Below are positions 1-6,561 of a stretch of 9,952 bases of DNA, one piece after another. Position 1 is the stretch's first letter. Each line of letters begins with the position of its first letter. This DNA is from an uncultured Lachnospiraceae bacterium (GTDB lineage Bacteria > Bacillota > Clostridia > Lachnospirales > Lachnospiraceae), in assembly GCA_947174615.1 (NCBI GenBank), contig CAMWJQ010000118.1, positions 1 to 9,952 on the forward strand, read 5' to 3'. The position numbers and the translations under genes were made by a program. The notes below the pieces were generated by a model. It was not told the origin of the DNA and did no database searches. It saw nothing but the letters and a program-made list of their open reading frames with translations.

Positions 1-49
1 CATCTGCCTTACAAGCAGAGGGTCATAGGTTCGAGCCCTATAGGTCCCA
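1..49 (+). tRNA. tRNA-Val(UAC), 3' part only
   Basis: The window opens inside a tRNA. The anticodon stem TCTGC/GCAGA (3-7 with 15-19) encloses the 7-nt loop CTTACAA, giving anticodon TAC at 10-12, which reads valine GUA codons. The T arm is ATAGG-TTCGAGC-CCTAT (25-41), followed by the 3' acceptor strand AGGTCCC (42-48) and discriminator A at 49. The next bases are TTA, so CCA is not encoded and must be added after transcription. The D arm and 5' acceptor strand lie outside the window, so acceptor pairing cannot be checked; the identity rests on the anticodon. Confidence 0.93.
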
Positions 50-56
50 TTATATA

Positions 57-102
57 GAATTCTCCACTTTTTAGGATTGAGAGGTGGGAGAATTCTTTTT
101 TT
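57..102 (+). terminator. Rho-independent terminator of the tRNA transcript
   Basis: GAATTCTCC (57-65) pairs with GGAGAATTC (87-95). After a single bulged G the stem can extend by ACTT/AGGT. The stem is followed directly by seven T (96-102). It lies 8 bp after the tRNA, so it ends tRNA transcription, and tatD must have its own start signal in the AT-rich stretch that follows. No convincing -35/-10 pair with normal spacing was found there. Confidence 0.9.
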
Positions 103-144
103 GTTAATATATTAAAGTATATTATAGAAAGGAGAAAAAGTAAA

Positions 145-939
145 ATGCAAACCAACCTAACAAACATCAAGTACTATGATATTGGATTAAATTTATTTTG
201 CAGACAGTTTCCTGAACCAGATAAGATTATACAAAATGCCTTGGATAACAATGTATGTTGTATCCTGACAGGAACAGACCCAAAGGAAAATCAAAAAATA
301 GACAATTTTACCAAAACACATCCTGTATATGGGACAGTAGGGATACATCCACATAATGCGGACAGAGCGACACAACAGGATTTTGAGATGATCGAGAAAC
401 GAATAACTGAGAATCCCAAAATTGTAGCGATTGGTGAATGTGGGCTTGATTACGATCGAATGTTTTCTACAAAAGAAAATCAAATACGATGTCTGGAGAA
501 ACACATTGTCCTTGCAGAGAAATTAGGGAAGCCATTATTTCTGCATGAGCGCAGTGCGGCAGAAGATTTTATGAAACGTTTTAAGAAACACAAAGAGATA
601 TGCGAAATGTCTGTAGTGCACTGTTTTACGGGCGACAGGGAAACGTTAAAGCATTATCTTTCCATGGGATTTTCGATTGGCATCACAGGATGGATTTGTG
701 ATGACCGACGTGCCAAGGAACTGCGTGACGCAGTGCGCATCATACCACTTGACCGAATTTTGATTGAGACCGATGCACCGTATCTGACACCTAAAAACGT
801 GCCAGGGCTTGAACGGACGAATGTTCCGCAGAACATTATATATGTTGCAAAAGAACTTGCAAAATATATGAAGATTTCTGAGGATACATTGATAGAACAC
901 GCGAAACATAATACGGAAAGATTGTTTCATATTATTTAA
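145..939 (+). CDS. tatD: TatD family metal-dependent 3'-5' exonuclease / hydrolase
   Basis: The 264-aa length is normal for TatD-family metal-dependent hydrolases, cytoplasmic TIM-barrel enzymes; E. coli TatD is a 3'-5' DNA/RNA exonuclease. The order of motifs matches TatD itself more than the YcfH/YabD branch. The N-terminal strand reads YYDIGLNL (10-17), like MFDIGVNL of E. coli TatD, instead of the DTHxHL motif. It is followed by GIHPH (66-70), VAIGECGLD (94-102, metal ligand Glu98), LFLHERS (131-137, His134), VVHCFTG (157-163, His159), IGITGWICD (178-186) and ETDAPYL (208-214, Asp210). The ATG is preceded by AAAGGAG at 128-134 with a 10-nt spacer. The gene stands alone between the tRNA terminator and a convergent apbE, and its TAA stop abuts a repeat element. 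Base composition is more AT-rich than the operon downstream. Confidence 0.93.
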   Translation: MQTNLTNIKYYDIGLNLFCRQFPEPDKIIQNALDNNVCCILTGTDPKENQKIDNFTKTHPVYGTVGIHPHNADRATQQDFEMIEKRITENPKIVAIGECGLDYDRMFSTKENQIRCLEKHIVLAEKLGKPLFLHERSAAEDFMKRFKKHKEICEMSVVHCFTGDRETLKHYLSMGFSIGITGWICDDRRAKELRDAVRIIPLDRILIETDAPYLTPKNVPGLERTNVPQNIIYVAKELAKYMKISEDTLIEHAKHNTERLFHII

Positions 940-1190
940 GGAACTGTAGAAAAATAAGTGATGCAGATTGCGCAGGATAGTTCTTTGAGAGTAAATTAGG
1001 AACTGATAAGAAATAACTTGTTAAGTTAATATAGAACAAGTGTTTATCTGCAAAGAAGACAAGCGCAGGCGTAGGAGGCAAAGGCATAAAGGGCAATGCC
1101 TTACGGCGAGGCTTATTGCCAATTGTCTCAGCAATTTGCTATCGGAGAAATAGACAAGTTAAGATGCGTCAATTCTTTTCCTACAGTTCC
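940..1190. repeat. MITE-like non-coding element with terminal inverted repeats
   Basis: The left end GGAACTGTAGAAAAA (940-954) is the inverse complement of the right end TTTTCCTACAGTTCC (1176-1190) with one mismatch in 15. TAA lies immediately outside each end (937-939 and 1191-1193), compatible with a 3-bp target duplication. No plausible ORF is present. Internal structure includes ACTTGTT/AACAAGT and a GGCAATGCCT...AGGC..ATTGCC stem around 1092-1120. A second inner copy of the end motif, TTAGGAACTG at 996-1005, also matches the right end inverted. The element fills the whole gap between the convergent tatD and apbE stop codons. Calling it mobile is inference; only the inverted repeats and hairpins are seen directly. 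Confidence 0.6.
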
Positions 1191-2281
1191 TAATATGAGG
1201 TGATAATTTCATAATCTTTTGTGACAAAAACCGCCTCTGCATCTTCAAGACTGCATATATAATCGAGTCCTCTCTCAAGCCCAAGAATATAACAGTATGT
1301 GCTAAGTGCGTCGCCTTTCATAGAGGAATCAGAAAGGATTGTGACACCCAAAAGGTCATTTTGGACAGGATAACCAGTCGTCGGATCAAAGATATGATGA
1401 TAGATTGTCCTGTCTTTTTCATTGGTATCTGTTATAAAATAACGCTCATAGCAGCCAGATGAAACGACAGAAATATCACTTTTTTGAAGCGTAGTAAGAA
1501 CCTCGTTGACAGCGCCAAAGGGTCTTTGGATACCTACATTAAAAGGAGAGCCATCAGGTTTAGAGCCGACGAGCAGAATATTGCCGCCAAGACTGATGAT
1601 GGCACTCTCCACGCCTGACGAGAGCAGATAAGCTTTCAATTGATCCGCGATATAACCTTTCGCGATAAATCCGAGATCAATGGCGCTTTGAGGATCTTTG
1701 AGTGTCACAAAGTACGCTGTATTGTCTGAGAGCACTGTATCATATCCAATTTCCATACCATTTGCGTCAGTGATCAATACGTTTTTATAGTTAACATGGT
1801 CCAAAAGCTCAGACAATGTTTGTTCTGTAGGAATGTGATAGCTGTAGTTGGTTATAGACGATGCCTGCTCCATCTGCCCTGAGATATCCCATTCATCTGA
1901 GACGGGACGAAGGGTAAGGTCAAGTGTCCCTTGGCTTTGAGCACAATATTGTAATGCTGCCTGAATCAGCACTGCGGTTTCATAAGAGACGGCAGTTGGC
2001 TGTCCGTTCGAATGATTGATTCTCCATATATCGGAATTTTTTTGTGATGTACTAAACATCGATTCATAGGATTCACACAGAGCGAGACAATGGTCTAACA
2101 CCTTTTCTTTGTCAGAATTATAGATTGTGATAGTCACAATGGTATCAAAAGCAAAGCCGGTCCGGGAAATAGGCTTCTGGTTTTTGAGTGAATTGCTGGC
2201 GCAGCCGCTGCCCGTTACAACTAAAACCAGAAGGATAAGGATTGTCAGGCAACGTTGACGGAAGCTGTTTCTTTTATTCAT
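1190..2281 (-). CDS. apbE: ApbE-family FAD:protein FMN transferase, lipoprotein
   Basis: The 363-aa protein matches the ApbE family, extracytoplasmic Mg-dependent enzymes that move FMN from FAD onto Thr residues of proteins such as RnfG/NqrC. The N terminus is a signal peptide (basic residues 2-10, hydrophobic 12-22) ending in TGSGC with Cys27 as probable lipidated residue; the position -3 Gly is a weak lipobox. Family motifs run in order: FAFDTIVTITIY (43-54), DLGFIAKGYIAD (202-213, usually DLGGIAKGYAAD), ISLGGNILLVG (229-239), SSGCYERYF (274-282, where the family usually has SGDYERYF), YHHIFDPTTGYP (294-305) and MKGDALST (321-328) near the metal/flavin site. A GAGG lies 11 nt before the ATG on the minus strand. 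It is divergent from the carboxyltransferase operon and convergent with tatD. Its flavinylation target is not in the window. Confidence 0.92.
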   Translation of the reverse strand: MNKRNSFRQRCLTILILLVLVVTGSGCASNSLKNQKPISRTGFAFDTIVTITIYNSDKEKVLDHCLALCESYESMFSTSQKNSDIWRINHSNGQPTAVSYETAVLIQAALQYCAQSQGTLDLTLRPVSDEWDISGQMEQASSITNYSYHIPTEQTLSELLDHVNYKNVLITDANGMEIGYDTVLSDNTAYFVTLKDPQSAIDLGFIAKGYIADQLKAYLLSSGVESAIISLGGNILLVGSKPDGSPFNVGIQRPFGAVNEVLTTLQKSDISVVSSGCYERYFITDTNEKDRTIYHHIFDPTTGYPVQNDLLGVTILSDSSMKGDALSTYCYILGLERGLDYICSLEDAEAVFVTKDYEIITSY

Positions 2282-2429
2282 AGAACATATAACCTCACTA
2301 TAACTGTTTTAGAGTTATTTTACTATAAAACCAACAGCATTTCCACTTTGAAAATAAAAAGGCAATCAAAAAAGTTCTGGAAAAAGATACAGAAAAAACA
2401 AAAACCTACTAGGCGATTAGAATAATATA

Positions 2430-2438
2430 TGTTATACT
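2430..2438 (+). promoter_or_regulatory. Extended -10 promoter of the carboxyltransferase operon
   Basis: TGT-TATACT forms an extended -10 (TGnTATAAT-like), with TG at 2430-2431 and the hexamer at 2433-2438. The matching -35 position (about 2410-2415) is poor, which extended -10 promoters tolerate. Transcription would begin near 2445, leaving a leader of about 70 nt. The leader is AT-rich and holds a small CGCA/TGCG hairpin (2447-2462), an A6/T7 pair and the GGAGGT ribosome site at 2502-2507. On the opposite strand of the same 232-bp divergent gap, TATAGT-like sequences could serve apbE, but none has a good -35. Confidence 0.5.
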
Positions 2439-2513
2439 AAAATAGACGCAGTTTTAGTTGCGCAAAAAAGTTATTTTTTTGAAAATTAAAAATATAAAAA
2501 TGGAGGTCACAAA

Positions 2514-3947
2514 ATGAGTACTACTTCAAGTTTGGCAAGTAAAAGAATTGAATCTTTGCTTGATGAAAACAGTTTCGTTGAAATCGGCGCCCTTGTCATG
2601 GCAAGAGCGACAGACTTCAATCTGAAACAAACTGAAACTCCCTCAGACGGTGTTATCACTGGATACGGAGTGATCAACGGCAATCTTGTGTATGTGTACA
2701 GCCAGGATGTGTCCGTGTTGAACGGCTCTGTCGGTGAAATGCATGCCAGAAAGATCGCAAACCTCTACGACCTTGCGATGAAGACCGGCGCACCGGTTAT
2801 CGGTCTGATCGATTCCGCAGGTCTCAGGCTCCAGGAGGCGACAGATGCGCTCAATGCTTTTGGCGAGATTTACCGAAAGCAGACGCTTGCATCAGGGGTA
2901 ATCCCTCAGATTACAGCAGTTTTTGGCAATTGCGGAGGCGGTCTTGCACTGTTTCCAACCTTGACGGATTTTACCTTTATGGAAAAGTCAAAGGCGAAGC
3001 TGTTCGTAAATTCACCCAATGCGCTTGATGGAAACAATGTCTCTAAGTGTGATTCGTCTACGGCTGATTTCCAGAGCGCTCAGAGCGGTATTGTAGATGT
3101 AGTGGCAGACGAGGATACTGTTTTTGCAAAGATTCGTGAGCTGGTAACGATGCTTCCCGGCAACAACGAGGATGATGCTTCGTATGAGGAGTGTACAGAC
3201 GATTTAAACAGAGTCTGCGCAGATCTCGAAAATTGTGTGGGAGACACTTCGATTGCACTCTCTACGATCGCGGATAATCATATATTCTTCGAGATCAAAG
3301 AAAATTTTGCAAAGGATATGGTGACAGGATTTATTAAGTTAAACGGCATGACCGTCGGATGTGTTGCAAACCGCACAGAGGTTTACAGTGCAGAGGGAGA
3401 AGTCACGGATAAGTTTGACGCGGTACTGTCAGCAGACGGCTGTGAGAAAGCAGCGGACTTTATCAATTTCTGTGACGCGTTTGACATTCCGGTGTTGTCA
3501 CTCACGAATGTCAAGGGATATGAGGCGACCGTATGCAGCGAGAAGCGTATCGCAAAGGCAGTGGCAAAGCTTACATACGCGTTTGCAAATGCCACAGTGC
3601 CAAAGGTGAACGTCGTGATTGGCAAAGCGCTTGGAAGCGCTTATGTTGCGATGAATTCAAAGGCGATCGGCGCTGATCTCACGATTGCATGGCCGGATGC
3701 AGAAATCGGTTCTATGGATGCGACGCTTGCGGCAAAGATCATGTATGAAGGACAGGGCGCAGATGTTATCAAGGAGAAGGCTGCGGAGTATGCGGCACTC
3801 CAGACAAGCGCAACCGGCGCGGCGAGAAGAGGATATGTAGACCAGATTATCGAGGCAGCAGATACCAGAAAGTATGTGATTGGTGCTTTTGAGATGCTGT
3901 TTACAAAGAGAGAGGATCGTCCTTCAAAAAAACATGGAACGGTCTAA
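2514..3947 (+). CDS. Acyl-CoA carboxyltransferase, MmdA / transcarboxylase 12S type (divergent)
   Basis: This 477-aa crotonase-fold protein has two halves of the AccD/PccB/MmdA carboxyltransferase family. The N half has PSDGVITGYGVING (43-56), VYSQDVSVLNGSVGEMHARKI (61-81), GAPVIGLIDSAGLRLQEA (92-109), LASGVIPQITAVFGNCGGG (125-143) and LTDFTFM (150-156). The C half has FINFCDAFDIPVLSL (316-330), ATVPKVNVVIGKALGSAYVAM (360-380) and GADLTIAWPDAEIGSMDA (386-403). The enzyme moves CO2 between an acyl-CoA and carboxybiotin. It is about 30 aa shorter than usual, and several signatures differ: SAGLRLQEA for SGGARIQEG, MDA for MGAxGA, and no PGFxxG...GGIIRHGAK stretch. The CoA substrate (methylmalonyl-, malonyl- or another acyl-CoA) is therefore uncertain. 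GGAGGT precedes the ATG by 6 nt. It is first gene of a five-gene operon. Confidence 0.88.
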   Translation: MSTTSSLASKRIESLLDENSFVEIGALVMARATDFNLKQTETPSDGVITGYGVINGNLVYVYSQDVSVLNGSVGEMHARKIANLYDLAMKTGAPVIGLIDSAGLRLQEATDALNAFGEIYRKQTLASGVIPQITAVFGNCGGGLALFPTLTDFTFMEKSKAKLFVNSPNALDGNNVSKCDSSTADFQSAQSGIVDVVADEDTVFAKIRELVTMLPGNNEDDASYEECTDDLNRVCADLENCVGDTSIALSTIADNHIFFEIKENFAKDMVTGFIKLNGMTVGCVANRTEVYSAEGEVTDKFDAVLSADGCEKAADFINFCDAFDIPVLSLTNVKGYEATVCSEKRIAKAVAKLTYAFANATVPKVNVVIGKALGSAYVAMNSKAIGADLTIAWPDAEIGSMDATLAAKIMYEGQGADVIKEKAAEYAALQTSATGAARRGYVDQIIEAADTRKYVIGAFEMLFTKREDRPSKKHGTV

Positions 3948-3965
3948 GAAAGGGTGAACGTTAAT

Positions 3966-4793
3966 ATGAAAAAATTTGCGAGAGTATTATTAATGCTTAC
4001 CTGCGTTTTCGTTCTGACAGCGTGCAGCTCAACCGAGATTTCCAGCGAATTTCAGCAGAGCAAGGAAAGTTCTGCAAAGAGCAGGGCGGATCAGGTGGTT
4101 CAGCTCATGGCAGCATTAGTCTCAACGGACAATGTTGATGAGATGCTTGCAAACTACAGCAATGTGGAGCTTGGCGATCTGTTTGCATCGACTTATGCAC
4201 AGTATTATGGTGATGGTTCTTTTGTGTGTGAAGGCAAGGCAGTCAACGGTGCACTCACTTCATTTCAGTCAGGCATTGAGACGATGGGCAGCATCACGGA
4301 CTTTGGCGATCCAACATCGGTTGTTGACGATGATACAATCGTTGTTATGATTCCGGTCACAGGCGAGAACAAGAACGCTTCGGTAGAATTAATTTTTACA
4401 AATGACATTTATCTGAAGATGACATCCTGCACATTGAATCTTGATGAGACAAAGGGAGAACTGATGACAAAGGCAGCACTCAACACACTGCTTGGTATGG
4501 GAACAGTGTTTTTAGTATTGATCTTGATCAGTATCATCATCTCAGGATTTGGTGTGATACCAAAGATTCAGGCTTCTTTCGCTCCGAAGAAAGCGGAGCC
4601 TGTGCCTGAACCGGTAGCTCCGGCACCCACAGCGCCTGTTGTGGAGGAGGAAGAAGAAGAGGAGCTTTCAGATGATCTGGAGCTTGTAGCTGTCATAGCA
4701 GCGGCAATCGCATCCTATGAGGGAACGAGTGTAGAGGGCTTCCAAGTGCGGAGTATCAAGAGAGCTAATACAAATAAATGGAGAAGAAAATAA
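3966..4793 (+). CDS. Lipoprotein-OadG fusion, gamma/delta subunit of Na+-translocating decarboxylase
   Basis: I choose ATG 3966 (275 aa) over the in-frame GTG at 3954, because AAAGGG just before 3954 is well spaced for the ATG and the signal peptide then starts with MKKF. Residues 1-20 are a lipoprotein signal peptide with lipobox LTAC (Cys20). Residues about 21-170 form a soluble, presumably extracytoplasmic region that I do not recognise. A membrane helix spans roughly 174-198. It is followed by a Pro/Ala/Glu linker (209-233, with seven Glu in a row), then the typical OadG/MmdD tail: ELVAVIAAAIASYEGTS (239-255), GFQVRSIKR (258-266) and NKWRRK. OadG-type subunits anchor the cytoplasmic carboxyltransferase to the membrane pump. 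Normal members have only a very short outer N terminus, so the 150-residue outer domain is unusual. The gene lies 18 bp after the carboxyltransferase gene. Confidence 0.82.
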   Translation: MKKFARVLLMLTCVFVLTACSSTEISSEFQQSKESSAKSRADQVVQLMAALVSTDNVDEMLANYSNVELGDLFASTYAQYYGDGSFVCEGKAVNGALTSFQSGIETMGSITDFGDPTSVVDDDTIVVMIPVTGENKNASVELIFTNDIYLKMTSCTLNLDETKGELMTKAALNTLLGMGTVFLVLILISIIISGFGVIPKIQASFAPKKAEPVPEPVAPAPTAPVVEEEEEEELSDDLELVAVIAAAIASYEGTSVEGFQVRSIKRANTNKWRRK

Positions 4794-4822
4794 CAAATCT
4801 ATGAATTTAGGAGGATTTCAAA

Positions 4823-5200
4823 ATGAAGAATTATACAATCACCGTGAACGGCAACGTGTATGATGTCGTAGTAGAAGAGGGCGCAGGCTCTGGCGCAGCA
4901 CCTGTACAGTCAGCAGCACCCAAGGCAGCGCCGAAAGCAGCTCCCAAAGCGGCAGCGGCTCCTAAGGCAAGCGCAGGTGCAGCAGGCAGTATAAGAATCG
5001 AGGCGGGTGCAGCAGGAAAGGTATTCAAACTTGAAAAGAGTGCAGGACAGGCTGTCAAGAAGGGTGACGCAGTTGTGATTCTTGAGGCAATGAAGATGGA
5101 GATTCCTGTGGTAGCACCTCAGGATGGAACCGTGGCAAGTATCGACGTGGCAGTTGGAGACTCTGTTGAAGCAGGTGCTTTGCTTGCAACTTTGAACTAA
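4823..5200 (+). CDS. Biotin carboxyl carrier protein (MmdC/GcdC/1.3S type)
   Basis: This 125-aa protein has three parts. Residues 1-18 form a beta strand segment (NYTITVNGNVYDVVVEE) common at the start of these carriers. Residues 21-55 are a flexible Ala/Pro/Lys linker with APKA repeats. Residues 56-125 form the biotinyl domain, with EAMKM at 88-92, so Lys91 is the biotinylation site, flanked by GDAVVILEAMKMEIPVVAP and a closing DGTVASIDVAVGDSVEAG. The tethered biotin would carry CO2 between the carboxyltransferases and the membrane subunit. AGGAGG at 4809-4814 sits 8 nt before the ATG. It is the only biotin carrier in the operon, so it probably serves both carboxyltransferases. Family length (120-150 aa) is normal. 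Confidence 0.95.
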   Translation: MKNYTITVNGNVYDVVVEEGAGSGAAPVQSAAPKAAPKAAPKAAAAPKASAGAAGSIRIEAGAAGKVFKLEKSAGQAVKKGDAVVILEAMKMEIPVVAPQDGTVASIDVAVGDSVEAGALLATLN

Positions 5201-5203
5201 GAA

Positions 5204-5219
5204 ACTGTCGCAGGACAGT
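5204..5219 (+). other. Small intercistronic hairpin
   Basis: ACTGTC (5204-5209) pairs with GACAGT (5214-5219) over a GCAG loop, just after the biotin-carrier stop. A palindrome GCAGATCTGC follows at 5250-5259. Neither has a T run, so this is not a normal terminator. These structures fill the 87-bp gap before oadB and could influence mRNA processing or relative expression; that role is a guess. Confidence 0.35.
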
Positions 5220-5287
5220 CCTTTATCATCCTAATGTGGTGAAAGCAGGGCAGATCTGCTCTGAAAATAAAATAGGAGGTCAACAAA

Positions 5288-6436
5288 ATGTCATATATAG
5301 CAGATACATTAAATAATCTGATCCATCAGACGGCATTTTTTAACATCGAGGTTGGAAATGTGATCATGATTATTGTTGCTTGCGTATTTCTTTATCTTGC
5401 TATCGCGAAGCAGTTTGAACCGCTGCTTCTGACACCGATAGCGTTTGGTATGCTGCTGGTAAATATTTATCCCGACATTATCGCGCCAATCGGTGCGGAC
5501 GGTACACCCGGCGGTTTGCTGTATTATTTCTATTTACTTGATGAATGGGCAATTCTCCCATCCTTGATATTTATGGGTGTAGGAGCTATGACAGACTTTG
5601 GTCCGCTGATTGCAAATCCCAAGAGCTTCCTGCTTGGTGCAGCTGCACAGTTTGGTATTTTTGCAGCGTACTTTGGCGCGATTGCACTTGGATTTAACGG
5701 TCCCGCAGCGGCGGCAGTTTCTATTATTGGCGGCGCCGACGGTCCTACATCAATTTTCCTTGCCGGTAAGCTGGGACAGACGGGGCTGCTCGGACCGATT
5801 GCTGTGGCAGCATACTCGTACATGGCACTGGTGCCGTTGATTCAGCCGCCAATCATGAAACTTTTGACAACCGAGGAGGAGAGAAAGATTAAGATGGCGC
5901 AGCTGCGTCCTGTTTCCAAACTTGAAAAGATTCTCTTCCCGATTATCGTAACGATTGTTGTATGTTTGATTCTTCCTACGACAGCACCGCTTGTTGGTAT
6001 GCTGATGCTGGGAAATCTGTTCAGAGAGTCCGGTGTGGTGAGACAGCTTCAGGAGACCGCATCGAATGCAATGATGTATATCGTTGTTATTTTGCTGGGT
6101 ACGTCCGTGGGCGCGACCACCAGCGCAGAGGCATTTTTGAACTGGGATACACTCAAAATCGTTGGATTAGGATTGGTTGCATTTATGTTTGGTACAGCGG
6201 CGGGCGTTCTCTTTGGCAAGCTGATGTGTATTATCACGAAGGGCAAAGTCAATCCGCTCATCGGTTCAGCGGGCGTTTCGGCAGTGCCTATGGCTGCGCG
6301 TGTTTCTCAGAAAGTCGGCGCGGAGGCTGATCCGACAAACTTCCTGCTCATGCATGCGATGGGACCAAATGTTGCGGGTGTTATCGGTACAGCAGTAGCA
6401 GCGGGTACATTTATGGCGATTTTCGGAGTATTTTAA
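5288..6436 (+). CDS. oadB: Na+-translocating decarboxylase beta subunit (OadB/MmdB/GcdB)
   Basis: This 382-aa polytopic membrane protein decarboxylates carboxybiotin and couples the reaction to Na+ export. Residues known from Klebsiella OadB are recognisable. The [10 protein letters not shown] motif (148-157) holds Asp151, equivalent to Asp203. The [19 protein letters not shown] stretch (322-340) holds Asn322, Gly326, Ser331 and Arg338, equivalent to Asn373, Gly377, Ser382 and Arg389. [15 protein letters not shown] (174-188) contains the conserved Tyr, and [13 protein letters not shown] (355-367) closes the family signature. Hydrophobic segments occur from about 24-40 through 366-382, with a short cytoplasmic charged loop at 194-213. 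At 382 aa it is among the shorter family members. AGGAGG at 5274-5279 lies 8 nt before the ATG, in a context very like that of the first operon gene. All key ion-path residues are present, so the pump looks functional. Confidence 0.96.
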   Translation: MSYIADTLNNLIHQTAFFNIEVGNVIMIIVACVFLYLAIAKQFEPLLLTPIAFGMLLVNIYPDIIAPIGADGTPGGLLYYFYLLDEWAILPSLIFMGVGAMTDFGPLIANPKSFLLGAAAQFGIFAAYFGAIALGFNGPAAAAVSIIGGADGPTSIFLAGKLGQTGLLGPIAVAAYSYMALVPLIQPPIMKLLTTEEERKIKMAQLRPVSKLEKILFPIIVTIVVCLILPTTAPLVGMLMLGNLFRESGVVRQLQETASNAMMYIVVILLGTSVGATTSAEAFLNWDTLKIVGLGLVAFMFGTAAGVLFGKLMCIITKGKVNPLIGSAGVSAVPMAARVSQKVGAEADPTNFLLMHAMGPNVAGVIGTAVAAGTFMAIFGVF

Positions 6437-6495
6437 TAAAGTTATGCACACAGCCGCATAAGGAAATATGCCGCTTTGCGGCTGCGGCTGGCGCG

Positions 6496-6528
6496 ATACT
6501 CACGACAGATGAAATCTGCCGTGAGTAT
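6496..6528 (+). other. Strong intercistronic stem-loop between oadB and the 5S gene
   Basis: ATACTCACG (6496-6504) pairs with CGTGAGTAT (6520-6528). After one A/C mismatch, CAGAT pairs with ATCTG around a GAA loop, giving about 14 pairs. Just upstream, GCCGC-TTT-GCGGC (about 6470-6482) and CAGCCGC/GCGGCTG form further GC-rich hairpins. The stem is followed by AATTAAG rather than a T run, so full termination is unlikely. An mRNA-stabilising or attenuating element is possible. The 125-bp gap is otherwise non-coding apart from the AAGGAGG site at 6548-6554. Confidence 0.5.
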
Positions 6529-6561
6529 AATTAAGAGTGATAGATAGAAGGAGGAATCGTA

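Noticed and set aside
101..125. Promoter for tatD (TTGTTA with TATTAT)
   Set aside because: The spacing of the two boxes is about 13 bp, too short for a normal sigma-A promoter, and the whole stretch is AT-rich by default.
2445..2513. Riboswitch or attenuator in the operon leader
   Set aside because: The leader is short and AT-rich with only a 4-bp stem and an A/T-only pair; no known riboswitch core is visible.
3954..3965. GTG start four codons upstream for the OadG-like gene
   Set aside because: The AAAGGG motif overlaps or touches this GTG but is correctly spaced for ATG 3966, where a standard MKKF lipoprotein signal begins.
4910..4975. Tandem DNA repeat in the biotin carrier gene
   Set aside because: The repeat is at the protein level (APKA units with varied codons) and is the normal flexible linker of biotin carriers.
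4831..5058. Minus-strand Ala-rich open frame opposite the biotin carrier
   Set aside because: It is the mirror of the Ala/Pro/Lys linker codons, which keep the other strand free of stops.
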